Assembly (NCBI GenBank): GCA_020853525.1
Contig: JADYYS010000065.1
Location: forward strand, 1 to 64,000
DNA from: Ardenticatenales bacterium
GTDB lineage: Bacteria > Chloroflexota > Anaerolineae > Epilineales > Epilineaceae
Reading direction: 5' to 3'
Length of the DNA: 64,000 nt
Positions 24,188-33,897 of this stretch are shown piece by piece. Position 1 is the stretch's first letter. Every line of letters begins with the position of its first letter. The position numbers were made by a program, and so were the translations under genes. Under the pieces are notes generated by a model that did not search any database, was not told where the DNA came from, and worked only from the letters and a program-made list of their open reading frames with translations.

Positions 24188-25861
24188 ATGGCAACGGCTG
24201 ACGAGCGCTGGGGTTACTTGGTGAAGGACCTGCTGGAGCGGCGATTCGTCCCATTCGTCGGTGCGGGTGTGTCTCTTGAGTGTCGCGATCCACATGATGC
24301 GTCCTTCGAGCCAACGGTCGGCTGGCTTGAGAAGCAGGTGCGTGAGACGTTCCATACGGGAGTTCTGGACACGCTGAGTTTTACGGCAGAAACGGCGGCA
24401 CGCACGGACGGCTATGAAAGCGTCTTCGCATCCATGCGCATCAATTCCTTCGCGCGCCTCATGTCGGCACCTTTTCATCGCTATCTGGCGCGCCTATCTC
24501 ATGAAGGATGGATACGTGACGTCGTCACTACCAATTGGGACACTTGCATAGAGGCTGCATGGCGTGCCGATCCTGGCCGGGCTCGAGCGCGATCTGGTAT
24601 GCACGTTGCACACAACACCCGCACATGCCGACGTGACGGTGCAGTGCGATTGACAGTGCACAAGATTAATGGATGTGCGGAACGATCTGCGCATGACGCT
24701 GTGTCTATTCTTGTCACCGACAAACAACTCATCGGCGACAGATCCAGTCGATCCAGTGTGTGGAAATACGAATTGTTGAAGGAACGACTACGCGCATATG
24801 CCGTGGTGTTTGTCGGCTTCGGTGGAGAGGAAGCTCAGGTCCGCCAGATCGTTGAAGAAGTTGTTCGCGAGTCGAGTGAGGCGGCAAGGACAGACGAGGC
24901 GGGCACAGACCACTTCGTGCTGTGCTTCAGTCCGGAGCTTAGCAAGTACCACAAACAAATCCTCGGCGCGGACGAAAATGCACGCAATCGCCATCTGTGC
25001 GGCAAAGATATCGAACATCTGACCGGCGAGACTGGGATGGTCAATCTTCCGGCAGATGAAATCTGGCGAATGCTCTACGTTGCGGCCCTGTCACATTGTA
25101 TTGTGAAAGATATCAGAGAAGTAAATACTGGGATCCGGGATTGGCTTCGCGATGTTGGTGCTGGGCACACCGGTAAAGACGTAGTCCTGCGGACGTTGTC
25201 GGCGTTGCCCGAGCCCAAACGTCCAGCGTCACTGCGTCCAAGTGCTGAAGATGCACTCTTCCCTGCCCTGTGGTTTGAGCCGGTTGACGATCCACCAGAC
25301 AACGAGCGTACTCTCCCCTGGCAGCGCGCCTTGTGGATCGCCCGCATGGGAACTCCACCCTCGCGACCGAGACATGTGCAGGCGCCCTATCCTTGGGAGG
25401 TGTACGTTCCGCACTACGAACAGGCACAAGCCGCAAGTGCGCTGGCGTTGCTGGTGGCGCATCCTGCGTATGATCCAAAGCCCGACGTGCTCAGGGAAGG
25501 ACGGATGCCGCTGCACGCTTCTGGCGACGGCGATGACACGGCCCCTCCAGACAGGCAAGCCATCCTCCTATGGGAGGAGGGGACCGAGCACCGCGAGCGC
25601 ACTATTGTCGCCGCACCGGAGGCGCCTGGACTTCCAACGCATGCCATCGCATTCCCGAGGCGTAAGGGGTCTCGGCCTCTCCGGGTGCGGCTCATTCGCG
25701 GGGCGACGATACGAGTTTTCGAGGTGCCGTGCCTGGACCTCGCTGTCGCGCTCGGCATCCAGGAGGTTGTGGGCGAAGACGCGCCGCCGCTAGGCATTGC
25801 CGAGCGCATGTGTCGTCGCGGTCTGATGTTGAGGCCTATCCAGCCCGCGGCGGTGGGCTGA
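24188..25861 (+). CDS. SIR2-domain protein, first gene of the cmr operon
   Basis: This 557-residue protein has an N-terminal SIR2-like domain: RRFVPFVGAGVS (Gly-rich NAD loop, residues 19-29), VVTTNWDTCIEAA with the conserved Asn/Asp (N116, D118), and TVHKINGC with a candidate catalytic His (H158), then VVFVGFGGEEAQVRQIVEEV. In antiphage systems such domains usually act as NAD+ hydrolases that stop growth on infection. The C-terminal half (residues about 300-557) has no recognised domain; I see no CARF or SAVED signature there. The stop overlaps the ATPase start (TGATG), and that gene overlaps cmr1, so it is probably translated with the Cmr complex. ATG 24188 is the start, with AGGAA upstream. 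Confidence 0.85.
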   Translation: MATADERWGYLVKDLLERRFVPFVGAGVSLECRDPHDASFEPTVGWLEKQVRETFHTGVLDTLSFTAETAARTDGYESVFASMRINSFARLMSAPFHRYLARLSHEGWIRDVVTTNWDTCIEAAWRADPGRARARSGMHVAHNTRTCRRDGAVRLTVHKINGCAERSAHDAVSILVTDKQLIGDRSSRSSVWKYELLKERLRAYAVVFVGFGGEEAQVRQIVEEVVRESSEAARTDEAGTDHFVLCFSPELSKYHKQILGADENARNRHLCGKDIEHLTGETGMVNLPADEIWRMLYVAALSHCIVKDIREVNTGIRDWLRDVGAGHTGKDVVLRTLSALPEPKRPASLRPSAEDALFPALWFEPVDDPPDNERTLPWQRALWIARMGTPPSRPRHVQAPYPWEVYVPHYEQAQAASALALLVAHPAYDPKPDVLREGRMPLHASGDGDDTAPPDRQAILLWEEGTEHRERTIVAAPEAPGLPTHAIAFPRRKGSRPLRVRLIRGATIRVFEVPCLDLAVALGIQEVVGEDAPPLGIAERMCRRGLMLRPIQPAAVG

Positions 25862-28257
25862 TGCCCGCTGCCACGAGGCTTGGTAGCCACGCGCGCCTGA
25901 GGCTTGTGGGCCGTCCGACGATCTCACCGGTCGCCGTTGGTGTTCGGGCGCGCCTGTCCGGCGACGCTGACGAAGATGCCCGCAGCGCGGTGCAGAACGC
26001 GCACTTCAGGTTGAGTGAGGCGCTGGCTGATCACAAACTTGTCCGCCCGGTCGTGCTGGTGGTCGAAGGCCCGTTAGGCGTCGATGTTCAAGTGAGTGCC
26101 CTCCCGGCATTGGCGGCCGGCACTTGGGTCGTCGGTCCTGGCCAGGCAGATGCCACCTTGTCGGCGTTGACGAGCGAGGCGCTACCAGAGGTTCCGTTCC
26201 GGCCGACGACCCTCCTCGATGTGCGCGAGGCGATCACGGGCCTATTAGGACACTGCCCGTTGATGCGGCCCTGGTTGGGCGAGCTCTTGACCCTCGTCTC
26301 TGCGGACATTGATGCTTTGGGACAAACAGCGTACGAACGCGCCAGCGCCCTCCGTCGGTTAGTAGAAGACCGCCTGTACGCGCGTCTGTTGTCCCTGCGC
26401 GAGGAGAGGCCGCCGCCACCTGCGTCTGTAGCGCGGGTCGAAGGTGCGCTCGGCGAACCCACGGCGCTCAAACCACCATGGCGGCTGAAGCAACTCTCTC
26501 TCGCCAACCTTGGCGCCTTTCAGGACTTGACGCTTGATCTGGACGCTGATGTCGTCTTGATCTACGGCCCCAATGGCAGCGGCAAGACGACTGTCACCAA
26601 GGCCCTGTCCTACCTGCTCAATGCGGAAGGCCCACCACAGGCTACACCGCGCCGGCAACGGCAAGACGGAGCAGTAAGCATCGCGCGTGCCGACTTCGTT
26701 GGTATCGAAGGCGGCTGCGCCACGGTTCATGAGTGGTCGCCGGACTCCGAAACGCGACCACTAATTGGATCGGCCGATCCTAGAGATCCCTTCACGCCTG
26801 AACTACGCTACCGGCTCTCCGTGTTGTCGGACCGTCACGTGAACGATGTGTTAGAGGGGCGACCTGAGTCGCTTCCGATCGGCCAGGCCATGGTCGGGGT
26901 GCATGCGCTGGGAGAAGCCATCACTGGGGCCGTAGTACAGGCGTTGGATGGTGTGATCCAGGACCATTTCCGGGCCATCGACGACGAGGAAACGCAGGCG
27001 GCGCAAGTTCCGGCGATCGAGCATCGCCTTGCCCAACTTTTGCTAGGTGGGGCCAAGGTGATCACCGAGAGGCTGAACGACGACGACCTCGACGAAGTGG
27101 ACGGGATCACTGCTGCCGTGACGCAGCAGCTGGCTGCGGGAACCGCCACGCGCCCCGTCTTGATTCATGTTCGGAACCGGCTTGAGGCCGATGCGCGCAA
27201 GCCCGCTGGGAGGCGCAGCGCCTTGGCGCGCCGCTCCCAGCTTGTGACGACGCTGACGAGTTTGCAGGAGCTGGTTGCGGCGCGTGGCTCGGTGGTAGCC
27301 GCACAGCCTTCGGCCAGCGCTCGCATCGTTCGCGACGCCCTTGATGCGATCGATCGCGACGCACTGAATCGACTCGTCGCGGTAGCACGGGAGATGGAGA
27401 GCGCTAGCGCCGTGCCCCCAGCGGACGTGCCCCTTGACCCAGAGCGAACGAGCCGCCTGGCAACAGCACGACTCGCGCTAGATCGCTGGCTGGGCGACCA
27501 TGTCGAGACGCTGCGCTTCCTGGAGGATGATCTCGCCCAAGCGCGCCGCGTGGCGGCTCGCACTGACCGAGCCGAACGCCGGACCCGACTCGATTCCGCG
27601 GCGGACGAGCTTCGGACGATCAGCAGCGCAATCCCGGAGACCGATTGGGTGGCATTCGCTTTAACGCTGACCGAGTCGACAAGTTCCATCGTTAGCCGAT
27701 CTCAGGCGATCCGTCCGCTCGTCGATTCTGTGAAAGGCGACAGCGCAAGCTTCGTGAAGGTGACCATCGACCCGACATCGAGGGCGACGAAGTTCAGTTT
27801 TCCAGACGACCGCAAGCTCGAAGACCTCTCGTCCGGTCAGCGCCAACAGTTTGCATTGGCCTGGATGCTCGTGCAGCGGATGCTGCTTCACAGCAATGAA
27901 GCGGCGCGGGCGTGGCTAGGTCATGCCTGCCTGGTGTTGGACGATGCCGCGGCGGCCTCCGATCTCGACAGCATTGGCCGCGAGGCCATCGCGCTGCGCC
28001 AGATCGCTTACGGCAGCGAGCCGCGCATTCAGCTCATCGTGATGACGCATGACCGCGAGTTGGCGGATCGCTACCTGCAGTTGTTGGCACCGCCTGCCGG
28101 CTGCAAGATGCTGTATCACGAGCTCCCGCGAATTGGTCATGGCGCGCCGCCGGTGACGAGCTACGAAGTGGAGGCGCAGTCGGAGCCGTCGGCTGCCGCG
28201 ATCGACACGATCGTCCGCCATCTCGGTGGGAGCGATACGGACGAGGAGGACCCATGA
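25861..28257 (+). CDS. ABC/SMC-type ATPase coupled to SIR2 and cmr1
   Basis: This 798-residue protein has about 220 N-terminal residues of unknown fold, then LKQLSLANLGAFQDLTLDL and a Walker A YGPNGSGKTT (residues 235-244). The middle region is partly coiled coil. The C-terminal lobe has an ABC signature LSSGQRQQ (656-663), a Walker B CLVLDD (690-695) and an H-loop IVMTHDRELAD. This is the layout of RecF/Rad50/PtuA-like ATPases that sense or process DNA. The ATG at 25861 shares bases with the SIR2 stop, and its stop overlaps the cmr1 ATG. In known defence pairs an ATPase of this kind controls a toxic partner, so it may regulate the SIR2 protein. Direct coupling to Cas10 signalling is inference. 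Confidence 0.85.
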   Translation: MPAATRLGSHARLRLVGRPTISPVAVGVRARLSGDADEDARSAVQNAHFRLSEALADHKLVRPVVLVVEGPLGVDVQVSALPALAAGTWVVGPGQADATLSALTSEALPEVPFRPTTLLDVREAITGLLGHCPLMRPWLGELLTLVSADIDALGQTAYERASALRRLVEDRLYARLLSLREERPPPPASVARVEGALGEPTALKPPWRLKQLSLANLGAFQDLTLDLDADVVLIYGPNGSGKTTVTKALSYLLNAEGPPQATPRRQRQDGAVSIARADFVGIEGGCATVHEWSPDSETRPLIGSADPRDPFTPELRYRLSVLSDRHVNDVLEGRPESLPIGQAMVGVHALGEAITGAVVQALDGVIQDHFRAIDDEETQAAQVPAIEHRLAQLLLGGAKVITERLNDDDLDEVDGITAAVTQQLAAGTATRPVLIHVRNRLEADARKPAGRRSALARRSQLVTTLTSLQELVAARGSVVAAQPSASARIVRDALDAIDRDALNRLVAVAREMESASAVPPADVPLDPERTSRLATARLALDRWLGDHVETLRFLEDDLAQARRVAARTDRAERRTRLDSAADELRTISSAIPETDWVAFALTLTESTSSIVSRSQAIRPLVDSVKGDSASFVKVTIDPTSRATKFSFPDDRKLEDLSSGQRQQFALAWMLVQRMLLHSNEAARAWLGHACLVLDDAAAASDLDSIGREAIALRQIAYGSEPRIQLIVMTHDRELADRYLQLLAPPAGCKMLYHELPRIGHGAPPVTSYEVEAQSEPSAAAIDTIVRHLGGSDTDEEDP

Positions 28258-29618
28258 CGCTGCACCGCCCGTTCGCCATCGACCTGCGCTACGAGGTCGT
28301 CACGCCGCTCTATCTGGGCGGATCGGACGCTGAAGTACCGGAGCTGCGTCCGGCCAGCCTGCGGGGCGCAGTCCGGTCGTGGTATCGGGCCATCGATCCG
28401 CGGTTCAAGGAGCGCGAGGGGCACTGGTTCGGCGCGGCGGCGGATGGCGCTGACGAGCGCGCCGGCCGACCGGGCCCGTGGCGGGTACGGGTCGTCGGTT
28501 CGACGCTTGAGCCGGGCTTCAAGCTCGAACGGAGTGAGTATCGTCGCTTCGACAGCGGCGTGCCGCCAATGAAAACGAACGGCGTGCTCTACACCGGCTA
28601 CACGCTCATGGACCGCTTCAACGCGCGTACCGGGTTTTACCCCAGTGACGCCAGGGCCGTGGCCACGTTCGATGTGCGACTCACGGTTCTTCCCCACCTT
28701 GTCCGGGCTGACGATCCGGCCGACTTCTACTGGGCACTGCTAGGAAGCCACTGGCTCCTCGGGCACCTTGGCGCGCTCGGCAGCCGCGCACGCCGTGGGT
28801 GGGGCAGCGTCCAGCTGCGATCCGTGACGCCAGCCGCCAACAGCCAGGCGCACCTCCCACCGGCTGTCGAGCCGATCCTTGCGGCCCTTGGCGCGGCACG
28901 CACGACGCGGGCCGCGGATTGGCTGGCCGACGTGCACGGCGTGCTCACCGTCCTCGCCGAGCGGTTTCCGGGCACGCGCGCCGGAGCCAGTGCCCAGACT
29001 CCGCACCTGGGGCGGCGGCGGCGCGTGTTGGTCCTGCAGCGCGGCCATAAGGATTGGGCCGGCGCGCTCGATCACGTGGGCGCTGACCTGCAGCGGTTCC
29101 GCCGCGATCAACACCGGGACCGTGAGGCCGTGGCGCAGCAGCTCCTAAACCTCGACCGGCCCGGCGCCGGCCAGCCGCTGTCTCACGCACCGGTGCGCGC
29201 GGCCTTCGGCCTGCCACTCACGTTCCGATTTGCCCTCACCCCACGGCGGATACGGGAACTGGGCATCGAGCGCCTCCGGCATGACGCCATCGAGTTCCAA
29301 CCGGCCGAGGAATGCGACCGCAAGGTCCTGACGCGCTACCCGGGTCCCGCATCACTGCGCGTGGTGCGCCTCGACGACGGCTGGCACGGGGCGATCGTCA
29401 AGCTGGACGGAGCGCCGGTCGGCTCGCCGGATCCCCCCAAAGAGGAGGGCGGCTCGGTCACGGCCAGCGTCAAGGGCAACGTCCTGTCGGGCAACCGCTC
29501 GGTGGGCCGCGTGCCCAGTGACCGTGATGCGGCGCTGGAAACGATCGGCCGCGGCATCGTCGACTTCTGGCTGGATAGCTTGACAAAGGCGGCCATCGAG
29601 GCGCCGCGACCGCAATGA
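28254..29618 (+). CDS. cmr1: Type III-B RAMP protein Cmr1
   Basis: This 454-residue RAMP protein has YEVVTPLYLGGSD near the N terminus followed by LRPASLRGAVRSWYRA, the Cmr1 signature. A Gly-rich RAMP loop region (LLGHLGALGSRARRGWGSVQ, about residues 163-182) follows. Cmr1 caps the Cmr effector and contacts the 3' region of the target. It overlaps the ATPase stop and the cas10 start by four bases each. The length is within the family range for two ferredoxin-like RAMP folds. Confidence 0.93.
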   Translation: MTLHRPFAIDLRYEVVTPLYLGGSDAEVPELRPASLRGAVRSWYRAIDPRFKEREGHWFGAAADGADERAGRPGPWRVRVVGSTLEPGFKLERSEYRRFDSGVPPMKTNGVLYTGYTLMDRFNARTGFYPSDARAVATFDVRLTVLPHLVRADDPADFYWALLGSHWLLGHLGALGSRARRGWGSVQLRSVTPAANSQAHLPPAVEPILAALGAARTTRAADWLADVHGVLTVLAERFPGTRAGASAQTPHLGRRRRVLVLQRGHKDWAGALDHVGADLQRFRRDQHRDREAVAQQLLNLDRPGAGQPLSHAPVRAAFGLPLTFRFALTPRRIRELGIERLRHDAIEFQPAEECDRKVLTRYPGPASLRVVRLDDGWHGAIVKLDGAPVGSPDPPKEEGGSVTASVKGNVLSGNRSVGRVPSDRDAALETIGRGIVDFWLDSLTKAAIEAPRPQ

Positions 29619-32600
29619 GCACCGTAAACTGGCGCCTCAAGATCGCGGCGCTGCTGCACGACGGCGTGATCAAGCACGATGCGGTCTACTACTCGTACGA
29701 AGACAAGGACGACAAGGAAGGCGAGGAAGAAAAGAAGGGCAAGAAGGGCAAGAGGCGGAGAGGGCACGGCGCCGCGGCGCGCCTGCTCGGGCAGGCGCTC
29801 ATCACGGGCGGCGAAACAAGTGAGGATGCGACCGATCTGGACATCGAGAAGTTGGCCAAGCCGGCTGACCTCTGGTCCTCCGCCGGTGATCGCCCTGAGT
29901 TGTTCTGGCGCAAGCGTGTCTTCGTGTCCTGGCGCAGCGAAGGCCGTGTCACGCACCCCCTATGTGAATCGTCACTGCATCTCCTGCCGGAAGATCGCGC
30001 GCCGTTTGCCCCCTCCAAGCTCGTCGATCAGCTTATCGCCGTCATCCTGGGCGAACTGAAGCGGCCCACGCTTCCCACCACGCTGGAGATGGAGTCTGCC
30101 GCGACCGCCTGGCACTGGTTGTGGCGCGCCCAACGGGGTGCCCTGCATCGGGCAAGGCCAGCGGACATCGCGGAAGCTACTTGGTCCCGGTACCTTGACC
30201 TCCACCCGGCCGACACCCGCTGCCCGGATGTCAGCCTCTGGGACCACGTGCGGATGGCGTCCGCTCTATCGTGGCCAGACTTTCCGGAGCACAAGCCCTA
30301 TCTGTTCCATGCGGACGTCGGCCCGGTCAGCCGCTGGCTGCGCGAGGCGCGCACGACGCGCGACACATGGCTGGGGTCGATGCTCCTGTCCGAGCTCTCG
30401 CTGGCCGCCATGCGCCCGGTGATCGATGTCTGCGGTCCGGACGCGATCGTTTACCCGGACCTGGCGCGCAATCTGCGTTACGACCGCGACCTCGCGCGGC
30501 GCCCGGATGCCCGTGTCCTGCTCACCGACGAGGAAATGGACGTACGGACCCGCGCCGCCCTCATCCCCAACCGTTGGCTCGCCATCGTCCCCGAGCGGCC
30601 GGGCGGGAGCGACCTCGCCGACCTCGGCCGACGATGCCAAGAGGCGGCACAGGATGCGTGGCGCGACCTGAGCGAGCAGGTGCTGTCCGGCTTCCTCGAT
30701 CACGCCATGCCGGATGGGGTGATCGAGGAAGATCGTGACGCTGTCGCTCGCATGTGGCGCGCGCAGTGCATGAGGGAGGGCGAGCTCTTCGTGCACTTCG
30801 CTGCCGTGCCGTGGCATCCGGCGCCGGATCCGCCGCCTCAGGTCGGACGTCCGTCCACCTTGCCGGCACAGCAGCGGGATGCCGACATGGATCGGGCCTG
30901 GCGGGACACCCGTCGTGCGCTGCTGCCATGGGTTCAGGAGGGTGCCCTACAGCTACACGATGCCACGGTCACAGCTTGGCGGAAGCACCTGACTCGCAAG
31001 CGGGAGGGCAGTGACTATGCGGCCTGGCAGCACATCGCCCGTGCCGCCCTCGCCGCTCGCGCCACGGCGCGCACCTTCGCCGCTGACGCTGTGCCGCCCG
31101 GTGACGCCTGCACGGTCTGCGGCCATCGGACCGCTCTGGCTGCAGGCTATGCGGATGCCGACCGCCAGCGGCGCACGGCCGGCGCGTTCTGGGGAGATGT
31201 GGCCAAGCGATTCAACTGGGACGACGGCGAGAAGGAGCGGCTGTGCGGCGTGTGCGCCACGCGGCGGTTCATCGTGCCGCCCTGGAATGCCGCGCTGCCG
31301 CCCGACAACGCAACGGACGTCCTGGCGAGATTCCACCACGTCTGGGCGCGCGCCAAGGTAGACGAAGGTACCAAGGGGCTCCAACTACCCATGCCGTCGA
31401 CGGCCGCCATCGCCGCCGGGCACTGGCTGTGCAAGATGCTGACGGACGATGACCTCGCTCAGGCGCGTGAAGCAGCCCTGGCTGCCATCGGCAACCGCTG
31501 GCCCAAGACGCACTTCCCGCGCGCACTCCAGGTCGTCGGCGGCAGCGTCGAGGCGAAGGACGAGTTTACTTGGTATGAGCCGTCCATGTACTTCCCCGGT
31601 CCCCGCCTTGCCGAGCTGGCGGCACGAGACTCGGCGCGCGCGCAAGAGACTGACACGGTCATCCGGCAAGCGCTTCAGCCGATCCTGCGCAAGCACGGAC
31701 GCCCACCCAGCCGCTTCGCGGTGATCGCCGTCGACGGTGACAGGCTAGGTGATCTCCTGCTCGGCCGCAGCATCAAGGCGACGTGGCGCATGGTGCTCCA
31801 TCCCAAGGCGGTGGCGCGGATCGAGCAGGAAGCTACCAAGGCGGTGCCTGAACCGTGGGCCGTCGCGTGGCTCCCGTTCCTGGACCAGCCGCGCCTCGTG
31901 GGTCCGTCCCTGCACGCCTTCATCAACCGGGCGCTGACCGCGTTCGCCAACCGAATCGTGCCGTGGGTCGTCGAGCGCGAGTTCGGTGGCCGCCTCATCT
32001 ACGCCGGCGGCGACGACGTGCTAGCCTTGGCTCCGGCCGACGATGCGCTGGGCATCGCCCATCGTCTTCAGGAGCTGTGGTCGGCGCCCTGGGTGCACGA
32101 CACGCGCCCGGAAGCGCAAGCCTGGGGGGCCGGAGCGCCATGGGTTCCGGATGACGACATGCTGCGGTTCGAAGCCCACCACGATGGCCACCGGCTCGTC
32201 GGCTTGCCGAAAGTCGGCGAGATCGTCCCGATGCTCGGCCCCCACCACAGTCTGTCCGCCGGGATCGCTTACGCCCACTTCAAGACACCGCTCGGACTCG
32301 TCATCGATGCCGCGCGCCAGGCCCTGAAGGAGGACGCCAAGCAGGGCGCAGGTCGCAGCGCGTGCGCCGAGCGATTGTTCACGCGCGGTGGCCCCAAGCT
32401 GCGGTCCGTGTTTCAGTGGTCGGAACCGGGCGTCGACGCAGTAGTCGCCATTCGAAAGGCGTTTCGAGACGGCACGCTCTCGGCGCGAATGCCCTACAAA
32501 CTGCGTGGCCATGCGGCCGCGACTAAAGCTGTGGATGACGAGATGCGTGACCACCTCGTCCGCGGCATGGTCCGGATCGCACAGGACGGAGACACTATCC

Positions 32601-32719
32601 TGGCCGACAGCCTTGCGCGACTTTGGTCCGAAGGCATTCGGGCCTTCGACGACGCCGACGTGGCGCTGGGCAATCTCCTCTTGTGCCGCGCGCTTGCCAG
32701 CCCCGAAGAGGATGCCTGA
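29615..32719 (+). CDS. cas10: Cas10/Cmr2, type III-B large subunit with GGDD cyclase motif
   Basis: This 1034-residue Cas10 has an N-terminal HD-like region with LLHD at residues 12-15, interrupted by a Lys/Glu-rich insert (about 28-52). A zinc-binding pair CTVCGH and CGVCAT lies near residues 495-550, a Palm domain follows (FAVIAVDGDRLGDLL), and the cyclase motif GGDD is at residues 798-801 in IYAGGDDVLAL. Intact GGDD means it should make cyclic oligoadenylates on target RNA binding, which the CARF protein could sense. The HD nuclease is less certain because only LHD is clear. It overlaps cmr1 and precedes cmr3 by two bases. Confidence 0.96.
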   Translation: MSTVNWRLKIAALLHDGVIKHDAVYYSYEDKDDKEGEEEKKGKKGKRRRGHGAAARLLGQALITGGETSEDATDLDIEKLAKPADLWSSAGDRPELFWRKRVFVSWRSEGRVTHPLCESSLHLLPEDRAPFAPSKLVDQLIAVILGELKRPTLPTTLEMESAATAWHWLWRAQRGALHRARPADIAEATWSRYLDLHPADTRCPDVSLWDHVRMASALSWPDFPEHKPYLFHADVGPVSRWLREARTTRDTWLGSMLLSELSLAAMRPVIDVCGPDAIVYPDLARNLRYDRDLARRPDARVLLTDEEMDVRTRAALIPNRWLAIVPERPGGSDLADLGRRCQEAAQDAWRDLSEQVLSGFLDHAMPDGVIEEDRDAVARMWRAQCMREGELFVHFAAVPWHPAPDPPPQVGRPSTLPAQQRDADMDRAWRDTRRALLPWVQEGALQLHDATVTAWRKHLTRKREGSDYAAWQHIARAALAARATARTFAADAVPPGDACTVCGHRTALAAGYADADRQRRTAGAFWGDVAKRFNWDDGEKERLCGVCATRRFIVPPWNAALPPDNATDVLARFHHVWARAKVDEGTKGLQLPMPSTAAIAAGHWLCKMLTDDDLAQAREAALAAIGNRWPKTHFPRALQVVGGSVEAKDEFTWYEPSMYFPGPRLAELAARDSARAQETDTVIRQALQPILRKHGRPPSRFAVIAVDGDRLGDLLLGRSIKATWRMVLHPKAVARIEQEATKAVPEPWAVAWLPFLDQPRLVGPSLHAFINRALTAFANRIVPWVVEREFGGRLIYAGGDDVLALAPADDALGIAHRLQELWSAPWVHDTRPEAQAWGAGAPWVPDDDMLRFEAHHDGHRLVGLPKVGEIVPMLGPHHSLSAGIAYAHFKTPLGLVIDAARQALKEDAKQGAGRSACAERLFTRGGPKLRSVFQWSEPGVDAVVAIRKAFRDGTLSARMPYKLRGHAAATKAVDDEMRDHLVRGMVRIAQDGDTILADSLARLWSEGIRAFDDADVALGNLLLCRALASPEEDA

Positions 32720-32721
32720 CG

Positions 32722-33897
32722 ATGTGGACCACGACAACGTTTCTGGCTGTGCCCGACGAGGCGCTGTTCATCGGACCCCCGCGCTCACAGGTCAAGGGCG
32801 AGGCCCATCATGCCGAGACGATCTTCCCGCCGCCGCCGAGCACATTCCAGGGCGCCGTTCGGACGCGCATCCTAATGGCCAGCGGCGTGTCATTGGACGA
32901 CAAGGCCGCGATCCAGCGATGCGTCGGCACTTCGTCTGCCATGCCGAGCGGTTGGCAGCTCGCCGGGCCATGGGTGGCTGAAGTGCAGGACGGCACGGTC
33001 GTGCCGTGGGTCCCGCTGCCGGCGTGTGCCGGGTCACGCGGCGGGCTCTGGAGCGTGTGCGGGACCCGCCCCCGGGGTGACATCCTGCTGGACGGCGCGG
33101 CACCGCCGGAACTCCCGGACGCGGCGATCGTGGCCGCGTTGAGCGACCGCCGCCATCCACATTGGATCGACGCACGTGCGCTGTTCACGCTCCTCGCAGG
33201 CGGCGCAACGCCGCTGGACGTCGGTGCCAAGCCGCCGTTCGCCGACGAGACGCGCGTCGGCCTGCAGATCGACGACGCTACGCGCGGCGCCCAGCGGGCC
33301 AACCTCTACTTCCGTCGGACCGTTCGGCTCGGCCGCTCTACGGGTGCCGGGGGGCTGTTGGGTAGTCTGGAAGTCCCGGATGGCGACTCGGCGCCAACGA
33401 CAGCGCTCACGACGGGCTGGCTGAACATGGGCCGCCGCCATCGCCCGCTGGCGCTACAGCCGGCGCCGCCCATCGCGGCGGCATGGCAGGACGTCGTATC
33501 GGGTGCCCATTTGGATGAGATCGAGCCGGCAGACGGTGCGCTGTTCTGGTTGGTGTTGGCGAGCCCCGTGAGCTTGCCCGATGAACGGGCCACCGGCACG
33601 CCCGCCCGGCCGCGCCTGCCGGACTTCAGCGGCTGCCGGGCTGACGTCGTCGCGGCCGTTCACCTGCCGCCCGTCGTGATCGGCGGCCTGGACCTCGCCA
33701 CGCGCCGTTCCAAGCCGAACCGGGCGTTTCTCATGCCGGGAACGGCGTGGGGCGTGCGGATCACCGGCGGCGGTCCGGACGAGCGGCGCACGGCTCTGCG
33801 CGCGCTGCACCACCGGTGCACTCTCGGACCCGCGGAGGATCGCCCATTCGGCTTCGGCCGGACGTGGATCGCTCGCCCCCACATGGAGACGTCATGA
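32722..33897 (+). CDS. cmr3: Type III-B protein Cmr3
   Basis: This 391-residue RAMP protein starts with TFLAVPDEALFIGPPRSQ and PPPPSTFQGAVRTRIL, the Cmr3 pattern (equivalent to Csm4/Cas5), and later has the Gly-rich LMPGTAWGVRITGGG. Cmr3 binds the crRNA 5' handle next to Cas10. ATG 32722 begins two bases after the cas10 stop, and the gene overlaps cmr4 by four bases. An upstream in-frame extension runs into cas10 and is not coding. Confidence 0.93.
   Translation: MWTTTTFLAVPDEALFIGPPRSQVKGEAHHAETIFPPPPSTFQGAVRTRILMASGVSLDDKAAIQRCVGTSSAMPSGWQLAGPWVAEVQDGTVVPWVPLPACAGSRGGLWSVCGTRPRGDILLDGAAPPELPDAAIVAALSDRRHPHWIDARALFTLLAGGATPLDVGAKPPFADETRVGLQIDDATRGAQRANLYFRRTVRLGRSTGAGGLLGSLEVPDGDSAPTTALTTGWLNMGRRHRPLALQPAPPIAAAWQDVVSGAHLDEIEPADGALFWLVLASPVSLPDERATGTPARPRLPDFSGCRADVVAAVHLPPVVIGGLDLATRRSKPNRAFLMPGTAWGVRITGGGPDERRTALRALHHRCTLGPAEDRPFGFGRTWIARPHMETS

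Noticed and set aside
25161-25861. CARF or SAVED domain in the C-terminal half of the SIR2 protein
   Set aside because: No Rossmann start, GGRK-like loop or SAVED motif was seen, so the signal-sensing domain remains unassigned.
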